DNA of 33,012 nucleotides from Muribaculaceae bacterium. Its GTDB lineage: Bacteria; Bacteroidota; Bacteroidia; Bacteroidales; Muribaculaceae. The notes beneath the pieces were generated by a model that worked only from the letters and a program-made list of their open reading frames with translations, ran no database searches and had not been told where the DNA came from. Positions 1 to 8,409 of the stretch are shown piece by piece (position 1 is the first letter of the stretch; every line of letters begins with the position of its first letter). The DNA lies in NCBI GenBank assembly GCA_016281825.1, contig JAEEJI010000025.1, positions 1 through 33,012 on the forward strand, written 5' to 3'. The position numbers and the translations under genes are program-made.

Positions 1-1
1 T

Positions 2-1183
2 GGGACAAACTTGCGCCCCTACTGGAACCGAGACGGTCACCACACCATTGAGGAGCAGTTGCGGCTGGCACTGCAGCAATATTCTGCGCTGCGCAAGCGG
101 TGTGACCAGTTTGATGCCGAACTGATGGAGCTGGCTACCCGGGTGGGTGGACGAGAGTATGCCGAACTTTGTGCATTGGCTTACCGACAGGCCATCTCTG
201 CTCACAAATTGGTTGAGTCGCCTGATGGCGAGCTGCTGTGGTTGTCAAAGGAGAATTTCAGCAACGGCTCGATTGGCACCGTTGACATTACTTATCCGTC
301 GTCACCATTGTTCCTGCTCTATAATCCCCGTCTGGTCGAGGGCATGATGAACCATATCTTTGACTATAGCGAGAATCGCGGTTGGACAAAGCCATTCCCG
401 GCTCATGATGTCGGTACTTATCCGTTGGCCAACGGTCAGACTTATGGCGAGGATATGCCAGTCGAGGAGGCAGGTAATATGCTCATCCTGACTGCAGCGC
501 TGGCGGTGGTCGAAGGCAATGCCAACTATGCGAAGCGTCATTGGGAAGTGCTCACCACATGGGCCGAATACTTGTCGCAGTTTGGACTGGATCCTGCCAA
601 CCAGTTGTGCACCGATGACTTTGCCGGTCATTTGGCGCATAACACCAACCTTTCCATCAAGGCTATCTTAGGTCTCTATGGCTACGGTTATCTGGCTCAG
701 CAATTGGGCAAGGCCGATGTAGCAAGCCGCTATCAACAGATGGCGCGCGACATGGCAACCGAATGGGAGCGTATGGCAAATGACGGTGATCACTACCGGC
801 TCACTTTCGACCGTCCAGGCACATGGAGCCAGAAGTACAACTTGGTGTGGGATCGTGTGTTGGACTGGAACATCTTTGACCCGCAGATTGCAAAGACCGA
901 GGTGAAATACTATCTGACCAAGCAAAACCCCTTCGGTCTGCCGCTTGACTCGCGTGAGACCTATATGAAGATAGACTGGCTAGTGTGGGCCGCATCGCTG
1001 GCTGATGAACGAGCAGATTTTGAGTCGTTGGTGCATGGACTTTATCGTCAGGTTGACAGGACACGCTCACGTGTGCCGTTGTGTGACTTGGTGCGCACCA
1101 CCAATGCCGACAAGTGCGGCATGCAAGCTCGCTCGGTCGTGGGTGCATTCTTCCTGCCCTTGCTGCAGCAACACTTGCATTAG
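2..1183 (+). CDS. DUF4965/DUF1793-type glutaminase-like protein, C-terminal part (5' end lies outside the window)
   Basis: Open frame continues to the left window edge; motifs such as DVGTYPLANGQTYGEDMPVEEAGNMLIL, KYNLVWDRVLDWNIF and ETYMKIDWLVWAA are typical of the Bacteroidetes DUF4965/glutaminase A family. Confidence 0.8.
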   Translation, partial: GTNLRPYWNRDGHHTIEEQLRLALQQYSALRKRCDQFDAELMELATRVGGREYAELCALAYRQAISAHKLVESPDGELLWLSKENFSNGSIGTVDITYPSSPLFLLYNPRLVEGMMNHIFDYSENRGWTKPFPAHDVGTYPLANGQTYGEDMPVEEAGNMLILTAALAVVEGNANYAKRHWEVLTTWAEYLSQFGLDPANQLCTDDFAGHLAHNTNLSIKAILGLYGYGYLAQQLGKADVASRYQQMARDMATEWERMANDGDHYRLTFDRPGTWSQKYNLVWDRVLDWNIFDPQIAKTEVKYYLTKQNPFGLPLDSRETYMKIDWLVWAASLADERADFESLVHGLYRQVDRTRSRVPLCDLVRTTNADKCGMQARSVVGAFFLPLLQQHLH

Positions 1184-1190
1184 CGCGGCA

Positions 1191-1793
1191 CTACAACGAG
1201 CAGAATAACGAGACCAGGAAGGGCACACTGAAGTCGACTAGAAAGCCGTGGAACATCGACAGGATGACATATTCCTGTCCACAGCATCGTGTGATGATGG
1301 GAAGGGTGGTGTCCATGGTGGTGGCACCACCAGCCGAGATGGGGGCGAGTCGCCCAAACCATCGCACCATCAGCGGCGCGCCCAATAGGGTAATAACTTC
1401 ACGCAGGATATTGGCAAGCAAGGCGACCGTACCAAGTTCCGGCCCGTGATACTGTGTGATGATGACGCTCGAGAGGGAGTAGTAAGCAAATCCTGATCCT
1501 ACGGCGAGGCATTCGGTGAGTGAGCGGTGCGGAAGAGCGAACGCGATTACCGCTGTGCCGGCCAAAGTGCCGATGATCGTCATCAACGGGAGTAACAACA
1601 GAAGCGGGTTAAGTTGTTTGAAACGTCGCAGCATCTGCGTGTCGTTGCCCACGCTGAAACCCACGGCAAAGATAAGTGCGCATAGGGCGATGAAGCTCCA
1701 TTGGTTGATGTCGATGTCGGCGGGAATCCAGTGCAACAGACCCACGGCAATTCCCAACGCAAAGAACCCAACAATGATGAGGCTACCTTTCAT
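1191..1793 (-). CDS. lysO: LysO-type (DUF340) lysine exporter, C-terminal half
   Basis: 200 aa hydrophobic protein with GSGFAYYSLSSVIITQYHGPELGTVALLANILREV, characteristic of LysO/YbjE; overlaps the upstream N-terminal half by ATGA. Confidence 0.85.
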   Translation of the reverse strand: MKGSLIIVGFFALGIAVGLLHWIPADIDINQWSFIALCALIFAVGFSVGNDTQMLRRFKQLNPLLLLLPLMTIIGTLAGTAVIAFALPHRSLTECLAVGSGFAYYSLSSVIITQYHGPELGTVALLANILREVITLLGAPLMVRWFGRLAPISAGGATTMDTTLPIITRCCGQEYVILSMFHGFLVDFSVPFLVSLFCSL

Positions 1794-2071
1794 GGTTGCC
1801 CTCCTTTCTTTTTATGCTGTACGACTAGCCACAACGCCCAGGCTAGCGCGATGCTCCCCGCCAGTCCGCCTACGCAGAGTACGACAGCTTCGATACCCAA
1901 GTCACCCAAACGACCAATCACTTGCGGGTTCATCCCCACCTCTACACCCAGACAAAACAGCAAGGCCCAGATCAATACTGTGATGACCTGAGAGAGCATC
2001 GGAAACTGCCGGCGGCGAAACAGCCATCCAACCCCGATGCCACTAAACATGATGGCGACAATGGTGAACAA
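1790..2071 (-). CDS. LysO-type (DUF340) lysine exporter, N-terminal half
   Basis: 93 aa with three predicted TM segments (WALLFCLGVEVGMNPQVIGRLGDLGIEAV); 4-bp overlap with the C-terminal half. Confidence 0.75.
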   Translation of the reverse strand: MFTIVAIMFSGIGVGWLFRRRQFPMLSQVITVLIWALLFCLGVEVGMNPQVIGRLGDLGIEAVVLCVGGLAGSIALAWALWLVVQHKKKGGQP

Positions 2072-2075
2072 TTAA

Positions 2076-2103
2076 TTAAGAATTAAGAATTAAGAATTAA
2101 GAA
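2076..2103. repeat. Heptamer array (TTAAGAA)x4
   Basis: Four exact 7-bp copies upstream of the lysO N-terminal half. Confidence 0.9.
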
Positions 2104-2110
2104 GGTCAGT

Positions 2111-2150
2111 CTAGTGCCTTTAGTTTATCTAGTGCCTCTAGATCGTCTGG
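2111..2150. repeat. 9-bp phased CTAG array (CTAG, TTAG, CTAG, CTAG, CTGG at 2111, 2120, 2129, 2138, 2147)
   Basis: Direct counting: five units at exact 9-bp spacing. Confidence 0.85.
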
Positions 2151-2160
2151 TGAAATAAAA

Positions 2161-2193
2161 TTAGGCGCCGATTCCAATGGAATCAGCGCCTAA
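2161..2193 (-). terminator. Rho-independent terminator of tRNA-Cys
   Basis: Minus strand TTAGGCGCTGATTCC-ATT-GGAATCGGCGCCTAA followed by TTTTATTTC. Confidence 0.85.
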
Positions 2194-2199
2194 GGTCTG

Positions 2200-2271
2200 A
2201 GGTCGCAAGCGGACTCGAACCGCTGTACCTGGTTTTGCAGACCAGTGACTAAACCACTCATCCATGCGACC
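2200..2271 (-). tRNA. tRNA-Cys (GCA anticodon)
   Basis: Minus strand GGTCGCA...CTGGT-CTGCAAA-ACCAG...GGTTCGAGTCC...TGCGACC-T; 7-bp acceptor stem, anticodon GCA, U73 discriminator; CCA not encoded. Confidence 0.95.
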
Positions 2272-2289
2272 AATTTCGAAATGCGACTG

Positions 2290-2297
2290 CAAAGGTA
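2290..2297 (-). promoter_or_regulatory. Bacteroidetes -7 box (TAnnTTTG) for tRNA-Cys
   Basis: Minus strand TACCTTTG about 19 nt upstream of the tRNA 5' end. Confidence 0.6.
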
Positions 2298-2321
2298 CGC
2301 ACTATTTTTGACTCCACCAAA

Positions 2322-2522
2322 TCAATGGCAACATTTTTTAGAATTATTTTCATCGCAACACTGTGGGGTATGCTGACCAATATGACTGCACTGCTCACGC
2401 AATTTGCATGACGAACAGGGATTTAACTGCGTCTTCCGTCCCCGCAAGGTGCGATATACCGACCGCAAAGCAACCCCTACAGCAACAGCAACAATTACCA
2501 GTGCGATGATGTTTTGTATCAT
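2322..2522 (-). CDS. Small Cys-rich single-TM protein, similar in layout to FeoB-associated Cys-rich membrane proteins
   Basis: Start reassigned to MIQNIIALVIVAVAVGVALRSVYRTLRGRKTQLNPCSSCKLREQC...; TM plus CxxC/Cys-rich tail; 2 bp from the upstream gene. Confidence 0.5.
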   Translation of the reverse strand: MIQNIIALVIVAVAVGVALRSVYRTLRGRKTQLNPCSSCKLREQCSHIGQHTPQCCDENNSKKCCH

Positions 2523-2524
2523 AG

Positions 2525-3559
2525 TTAATGTGTTTTGGCCCATCGGTATATGGGTAAAGTGAAATATTTGTGAAGAATCTGTGCCAGAATGATGGAAACT
2601 ATAATGATGATAATTCTGGTGAGTGTGCCGTCCAACCAGGCAATGTGAAGCCAAGCAATCGCTTTTTTGGTGCCTGTGATGACCAGATACTGAAAAATGT
2701 AAATCTCAAAACTTAATTTGCCCACATACTGCAAGGGCCGGACGGACAACAAGCGTGAGACAATTCCTTTGCTAGATTGCAACATGGCGAGACACAATGT
2801 GGTGAGTGCGGCTGGGGTCAGCCACCAGAAACCAAAGACGTGTTTCATCCCTCGTGTGCCGACGATGACGTAAAAAACTACCACAATCAATACAACCAGT
2901 TCGATGCCGCTTGCCGCGCCAGAACCCAACTTTCGCGGATGTGACTGATAGATCTTATAGATTAGCATGCCGAACATAAACTCTACCAGGCGCATTGGAG
3001 GGAAGGTGTGCGTCAGGAACTTGTAGGTTCGTATGTCAAATTGAGCGGCAATGATGTCGAAGGCGGCAACTGCCAGAAGCAGGATAAGTAAGATGGTTGC
3101 AGTGTTGTGGCGCTGGTACCATCGCTCGATGAATGGAAACAGGGCATAGCAGAACACCAGCGAACTGAGGAACCAAGCCACGCCGTTGTAGGAATAAGCG
3201 ACATACAGGCTGGGAACATAGCTTTGCAGCAACAAGATGTGCAATGGCAGATCCCACCGCCATGTCCATGCCCCGAAGATAATCACCAATGCCAGCGAAA
3301 GCCAATAGAGAGGGACGAACCGGGCAAGGCGGTGTGTCATGAAACGAGCCCAACGGTGTTGGGTGACAGGCTCGGACATAGGGTGGTGCAAAGACATGAA
3401 AAAGCCGCTGAACACAAAGAGTGTCCCCAAAAAATAGCCGATGGGGTAGTTCGAAAACGGCATGCCGGTGTGGTACATCACCACGCCAAACACAGCAACG
3501 GCTCGCAAACCGTTCGCCGATTGAATCTCTTGTCTTTTGCTTTTCTCAAATGACTTCAC
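2525..3559 (-). CDS. Acyltransferase family 3 (OafA/YrhL-like) membrane protein
   Basis: EIQSANGLRAVAVFGVVMYHTGMPFSNYPIGYFLGTLFVFSGFFMSLHH and multiple TM helices. Confidence 0.9.
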   Translation of the reverse strand: MKSFEKSKRQEIQSANGLRAVAVFGVVMYHTGMPFSNYPIGYFLGTLFVFSGFFMSLHHPMSEPVTQHRWARFMTHRLARFVPLYWLSLALVIIFGAWTWRWDLPLHILLLQSYVPSLYVAYSYNGVAWFLSSLVFCYALFPFIERWYQRHNTATILLILLLAVAAFDIIAAQFDIRTYKFLTHTFPPMRLVEFMFGMLIYKIYQSHPRKLGSGAASGIELVVLIVVVFYVIVGTRGMKHVFGFWWLTPAALTTLCLAMLQSSKGIVSRLLSVRPLQYVGKLSFEIYIFQYLVITGTKKAIAWLHIAWLDGTLTRIIIIIVSIILAQILHKYFTLPIYRWAKTH

Positions 3560-3577
3560 GCTGCACAGTTGTTTTAG

Positions 3578-5641
3578 CTACTTTTTCAGTCTCTTGAGCT
3601 GGGCGTTGAGTTTGGCGGGCGTGAGGTCGGCGGGGTAGTCAGTGAAGGGGAATACTGTCTGGCAGCCATTGCGGAACTCGCTGCAGCCGAAGCCAGTGCG
3701 ACCCTTGACCATGTGGCCGCGGCCGCAGACAGGACAGATAACCTGCTCAAATTTGGTGATGCGTGGAGCGCGTGGCTTCTTCTCGCCTTGAGCCGCGCCA
3801 CTAGCTGGGGCTTTGGGAGATTTAGGCGCATCCTGCTCGACGATGATGGCGGGGCCGCTATTGTCCCGAAGCACGTTGAGCACAATCTCACCCACCATCT
3901 GTTTGAGTTCGTCGAGGAACTGCTGGGCGCTGTATTCGCCGCGCTCAATCTGGCGCAACTTGCGCTCCCACAGGCCCGTGAGTTTGGCACTCTTGAGCAG
4001 AGGCTCCTTGATGGTGTCAATGAGTTGGCATCCAGCAGTGGTGGCGCTCAGGCTCTTGCGCTCCTTGCGGATGTAGCGGCGGCGAAACAAGGTCTCGATG
4101 ATGGCGGCACGCGTCGAGGGACGACCGATGCCGTTCTCCTTCATCGCGTCGCGCAGCTCGTCATCATCTACGGTCTTGCCGGCGGTCTCCATGGCGCGAA
4201 GCAGCGTGCCCTCGGTGTAAGGCTTAGGTGGCTGCGTACTCTTCTTGAGCAGCGACGGCTCGTGCGGCCCGGTCTCGCCCACGGTCATCTGCGGCATGGT
4301 GCCGTTGTCGTCATCGTCCTTGCCCTTGTTCTCTTCGTCGACTTTCTCCTTTTTATATATAGCACGCCAGCCGTCCTTGAGGATGACCTTGCCTGTGGCC
4401 TTGAACTCATAGTCGCCGATAGTTGCCATCACCGTGGTGGTGGCAAACTCGCAGTCGGGGTAGAATGCGGCGATGAAACGCTTGGCAACGAGGTCGTAGA
4501 CCAACTTTTCCTCGCGGCTTAGCGCCACCGTACGCGGGTCGACGTTGGTGGGAATGATGGCGTGGTGGTCGGTGACTTTGCTGTTGTCAAACACTTTCTT
4601 GCTCTTGGGCAGCTTGGGCAAAGCCAGCACGGGGGCGGTGAGAGGCGCATAGGGTGTCATCGCCCGCATGATGTCGGGAATCTTCGGGTAGATGTCGTCG
4701 CTCAGGAACGTGGTGTCGACGCGCGGATAGGTCGTCACCTTTTTCTCATACAGCGACTGGATGAGCCGGAGCGTCTCTTCGGCGGTATAGCTGAACTTCT
4801 TGTTGCACTCCACCTGCAGACTAGTCAGGTCGAACAGTCGCGGTGGGGCCTCCTTGCCGTTCTTGGTCTCGATGCTGCTGACCGTCAGGGGTAACTCCTT
4901 GATATGCTCTATAACTAGGCTGGCGTCACCCTCGGTCTTGAAGCGCCCCTTGGTGGAGTTGAACGTCACGCCGCGGTACAGGGTCTTTATTTCCCAGAAA
5001 TCCTCGGGCACGAAATTCTCAATCTCCCGTTGGCGCGCGACAATCAACGCTAGGGTGGGGGTCTGTACGCGCCCAATGCTCAGCACATTCCGTGACTGGG
5101 CATACTTCTGTGTGTAAAGCCGCGTGGCATTCATGCCCAGCACCCAGTCGCCGATGGCGCGCGACAGGCCGGCATAGTAGAGGTTGTCGAAGTTGGCGGC
5201 GGGCTGCAGGTGCTGGAAACCCTCGCGGATGCTCTCGTCCGTAAGCGACGAAATCCATAGGCGTTGCACGGGCTTTTGGCACCGTGCTTTCTGGTAGACC
5301 CACCGTTGGATGAGTTCGCCCTCCTGTCCGGCATCGCCGCAGTTGATGACCTCGTCGGCGTCGGCGATGAGCGTCTCGATGACATGGAACTGCTTACGGA
5401 TGCCCTCGTCATCCTTGAGTTTGATGCCGAACTTGGGCGGAATCATCGGCAGGGCACTCAGGCTCCACCGCTTCCACAGGTCGGTGTAATCGCCCGGCTC
5501 CTTCAGCTCGCACAGGTGTCCAAAGGTCCAGGTCACCTGATAGCCGTTGCCCTCGTAGTATCCGTCACGCCGCGTCGTCGCCCCCAGTATCGAGGCGATA
5601 TCCTTAGCAACGCTCGGTTTCTCTGTCACACAGACTCTCAT
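3578..5641 (-). CDS. topB: DNA topoisomerase III
   Basis: N-terminal MRVCVTEKPSVAKDIASILGA, NVLSIGRVQTPTLALIVARQREIE, YPRVDTTFLSDD, C-terminal Cys zinc finger. Confidence 0.97.
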   Translation of the reverse strand: MRVCVTEKPSVAKDIASILGATTRRDGYYEGNGYQVTWTFGHLCELKEPGDYTDLWKRWSLSALPMIPPKFGIKLKDDEGIRKQFHVIETLIADADEVINCGDAGQEGELIQRWVYQKARCQKPVQRLWISSLTDESIREGFQHLQPAANFDNLYYAGLSRAIGDWVLGMNATRLYTQKYAQSRNVLSIGRVQTPTLALIVARQREIENFVPEDFWEIKTLYRGVTFNSTKGRFKTEGDASLVIEHIKELPLTVSSIETKNGKEAPPRLFDLTSLQVECNKKFSYTAEETLRLIQSLYEKKVTTYPRVDTTFLSDDIYPKIPDIMRAMTPYAPLTAPVLALPKLPKSKKVFDNSKVTDHHAIIPTNVDPRTVALSREEKLVYDLVAKRFIAAFYPDCEFATTTVMATIGDYEFKATGKVILKDGWRAIYKKEKVDEENKGKDDDDNGTMPQMTVGETGPHEPSLLKKSTQPPKPYTEGTLLRAMETAGKTVDDDELRDAMKENGIGRPSTRAAIIETLFRRRYIRKERKSLSATTAGCQLIDTIKEPLLKSAKLTGLWERKLRQIERGEYSAQQFLDELKQMVGEIVLNVLRDNSGPAIIVEQDAPKSPKAPASGAAQGEKKPRAPRITKFEQVICPVCGRGHMVKGRTGFGCSEFRNGCQTVFPFTDYPADLTPAKLNAQLKRLKK

Positions 5642-5660
5642 TCGTCGATTTTGTTAGGTG

Positions 5661-6848
5661 TCACTTCTTGTTTTGCCACTCGAAGCGGAAGGTGAAGTCC
5701 TCACCCATCATAGGAATGGTGACCTCGAGGTTGTCGGTCTTCTCGTGTTTGATGTGGAAGTAGCCCAGGTATTCCTGTCCTTGACGGATCGTGTTGGGCT
5801 TGATATATGATAATTCAAGCATCTCGCGCTTTGCGTTCTGCTCCTCAATCATGCCAGCGGTGATGGCAGCCGAGCCCAAGGCGACTGTGGCGGTGGCAAA
5901 GCCACCCATGTCACGGCTGTGATAACGGCTGCGGTAGTGGTCGGTGGGATAGTAGGGGTGATAACTGTGGCGTGCAGGGTGCCAACCGTTCTGGCGTGGA
6001 GGTGGAGGTGGCGAGTGGCGTCGGGCGTCATTGTCAATCTCTGCTTCGGCATATGCCACGGCGGCGGTGACAAGCACTTCGGCGGCAACCGTGAAGATGC
6101 GTGTCCAGGTCTGACTCGACTTGACCTTATTCATATAGTCTTCGGCACTAAGCACTTTCATGTCGACGGTTTTCTTCTTTTTAGGGAGGAACGACTTGGC
6201 AGTGATGCGTGCCGGATCGAGCAAGACATCCTTCTGACTATAGTTCTGTACGTCAAGGTCTACGGTATAGTACTTGCCATACTCGTTGGTTTGCTGCATG
6301 TGTGCGGTGACCATCACTCCCTTGTAGGCGATATACTGCACTACCGCGCCATCCTCGACCCAGAAACCATGCTCCTTGACGGGGAAGTCCTTGACCCATG
6401 CGTCATAGTCAATCACATCAGATTTCTCGCAGGTGTCGGCTTCGACTTCATAGAAGTTGAGCGCGCGTGGGTTGGTCTCGCTCTCGACAATGTCGAGCAC
6501 CTGGTCAATTGGCACTTTCTCAAACTCCAATGCGAATCGATGCTCCTGGTCAGGCTTGAGTACGAGTTGGTGGCTGTGGTCCTCGTCGCTCAGTGGCATG
6601 TTATAACTGTTGAGCAGTCGGTAGACGTGGTTGAGCGTGTCACGCACCACGATGTCTTCGAATACGTTCATAAATGGCTTTCCGTCGTTTTGCATCTCGA
6701 AGTAAAACACGGTGCTGTTGTCCAGTTGGTCAACTTGCACCAGTCGAGTGGAAAACGGGCGCTTTGAGCACCACAGGTGGCTATACTGTGCCATGGCGGC
6801 AACACTTGCCATCATGGCCATCACGAGAATGATTGTTCTTGTTTTCAT
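5661..6848 (-). CDS. Secreted protein of unknown function with PPPPP-His/Tyr/Arg-rich linker
   Basis: Signal peptide MKTRTIILVMAMMASVAAMAQ; low-complexity RRHSPPPPPRQNGWHPARHSYHPYYPTDHYRSRYHSRD. Confidence 0.75.
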   Translation of the reverse strand: MKTRTIILVMAMMASVAAMAQYSHLWCSKRPFSTRLVQVDQLDNSTVFYFEMQNDGKPFMNVFEDIVVRDTLNHVYRLLNSYNMPLSDEDHSHQLVLKPDQEHRFALEFEKVPIDQVLDIVESETNPRALNFYEVEADTCEKSDVIDYDAWVKDFPVKEHGFWVEDGAVVQYIAYKGVMVTAHMQQTNEYGKYYTVDLDVQNYSQKDVLLDPARITAKSFLPKKKKTVDMKVLSAEDYMNKVKSSQTWTRIFTVAAEVLVTAAVAYAEAEIDNDARRHSPPPPPRQNGWHPARHSYHPYYPTDHYRSRYHSRDMGGFATATVALGSAAITAGMIEEQNAKREMLELSYIKPNTIRQGQEYLGYFHIKHEKTDNLEVTIPMMGEDFTFRFEWQNKK

Positions 6849-6852
6849 TTCA

Positions 6853-6880
6853 AAATCTAGAATCTGTTATCTATAATCTA
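6853..6880. repeat. Imperfect heptamer array (nnATCTA)x4 across the mazG stop codon
   Basis: AAATCTA GAATCTG TTATCTA TAATCTA in exact 7-bp phase. Confidence 0.75.
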
Positions 6881-7665
6881 TATTTTGCTTTTGCTTCATC
6901 CCACAGGGCGTCCATTTCGGCTAGGGTCATATCGCGTAGCTGGCGGCCCTGCTCCTTGGCGCGGGCCTCAATGTAGTTAAAGCGGGCGATGAACTTGCGG
7001 TTGGTGCGCTCCAGGGCGTTGTCGGGACGCACGCCATAGAGACGGGCGGCGTTGACGATACTGAACAGCAGGTCGCCAAACTCCTTCTCTTCGTCAACCT
7101 GATCGCCGCGCCGAATCTCGGCTTCGACCTCAGCGAGTTCCTCCTTTACCTTGTCCCATACATCCTCTCGCTGTTCCCAGTCAAAGCCCACATTGGCGGC
7201 CTTCTCCTGGATGCGCTCGGCCTTGATGAGCGAGGGCAGCGTCTTGGGCACACCGCTGAGCACGGTCTTGTTGCCGTCCTTCTCGCGCGTCTTGATTAAT
7301 TCCCAGTTCTGAAGCACCTCGGCGGCATCTTTTGCCACTTGTTCGCCATAGACATGTGGGTGGCGGAAGATGAGTTTGTCGCACAACGAGTTGCACACGT
7401 CGGCGATGTCAAACTGGCCCTTTTCGTCGCCAATCTTGGCATAAAATACGATGTGCAGCAGCACGTCGCCCAGTTCCTTGCGGATTTCGGCGGGCACATC
7501 GTTAAGGATAGCCTCCGACAGTTCCATCGTCTCTTCTATGGTGTTCTCCCGCAGGCTTTCGTTGGTCTGCTCGCGGTCCCACGGGCACTTTGCGCGCAGG
7601 GTATCCATCACGTCGAGCAACCGCTCAAACGCCTTCAGTTTCTCTTCTTTGCTATTGTTGGGCAT
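6871..7665 (-). CDS. mazG: Nucleoside triphosphate pyrophosphohydrolase MazG
   Basis: LRAKCPWDREQTNESLRENTIEETMELSEAI...ELGDVLLHIVFYAKIG and a second MazG repeat (KEFGDLLFSIVNAAR). Confidence 0.97.
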   Translation of the reverse strand: MPNNSKEEKLKAFERLLDVMDTLRAKCPWDREQTNESLRENTIEETMELSEAILNDVPAEIRKELGDVLLHIVFYAKIGDEKGQFDIADVCNSLCDKLIFRHPHVYGEQVAKDAAEVLQNWELIKTREKDGNKTVLSGVPKTLPSLIKAERIQEKAANVGFDWEQREDVWDKVKEELAEVEAEIRRGDQVDEEKEFGDLLFSIVNAARLYGVRPDNALERTNRKFIARFNYIEARAKEQGRQLRDMTLAEMDALWDEAKAKYRL

Positions 7666-7801
7666 GGTTCGAATTGGTTTTGGACTGCAAAATTAGTGCA
7701 AGTTGAGAGAAATGCCAAATTTATTTGAGCATTTCCAAAACGCCGCCTAATTTATCCAAAATTAGCATTTTCTCGTCAATGTGACAAATAATTGGCACCA
7801 A

Positions 7802-7855
7802 TGTACAATTTTTTGTACAAATCTTTGGGGCTTTGTCCAAAAAGCATTACCTTTG
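7802..7855 (+). promoter_or_regulatory. Toxin-antitoxin operator and promoter: two TGTACA motifs, -33 TTTG, -7 TACCTTTG
   Basis: TGTACA at 7802-7807 and 7814-7819 (12-bp centre-to-centre); TTTG at 7824-7827; TACCTTTG at 7848-7855. Confidence 0.7.
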
Positions 7856-7882
7856 CACGTTCATTCTAAAATAATATAAGCA

Positions 7883-8134
7883 ATGACAACATTATCAGTA
7901 GGTGATTTCAGAAGCAACCTTGCAGCTTCTCTCAATCTAGTAGATCAAGGAGAGCAAATATTTCTTCGTCGCCATAACAAGATTTATGCGATTGTTTTAG
8001 TCGATGAAGACGATTTGTCAGTTACACCGCAGATGGCCGAAAAGTTGGCTAATGCTCGCAAGGAATTTCAAGAACGAAAGACACTGGTGTTTGACAGTGC
8101 TGCCTCTGCGCAGCAATGGATGGATGAGCTATGA
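7883..8134 (+). CDS. Phd/YefM-family antitoxin
   Basis: MTTLSVGDFRSNLAASLNLVDQGEQIFLRRHNKIYAIVL; small protein overlapping a YoeB-like frame by ATGA. Confidence 0.85.
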   Translation: MTTLSVGDFRSNLAASLNLVDQGEQIFLRRHNKIYAIVLVDEDDLSVTPQMAEKLANARKEFQERKTLVFDSAASAQQWMDEL

Positions 8135-8406
8135 GTTATCGCATTGAGTTCTCTTAAGAAGCACAGCGCGTCATATAAAAATGGAAGAAGTCCAATCCCA
8201 ATTCATTTAGGAAACTATATCGACTTCTTCCCGAACTGGAAGAGCATCCTCGCACAGGAACAGGTCATCCCGAACCCCTCAAGGGTGGCAATGGTGTGAC
8301 TTATTCTCGGCGTTTGTCTGGACAGGACCGTGTGATTTATGATATCTACGACTATGTAGTCACTGTATTGGTGGTTTCGGTAGAAGGACATTATGATGAC
8401 AAATGA
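8131..8406 (+). pseudogene. YoeB/RelE-like toxin frame interrupted by two in-frame TAA codons (8155-8157, 8176-8178)
   Basis: Translation MSYRIEFS*EAQRVI*KWKKSNPNSFRKLYRLLPELEEHPRTGTGHPEPLKGGNGVTYSRRLSGQDRVIYDIYDYVVTVLVVSVEGHYDDK; frame otherwise intact with YoeB-like E/R/H-Y residues. Confidence 0.85.
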
Positions 8407-8409
8407 GCT

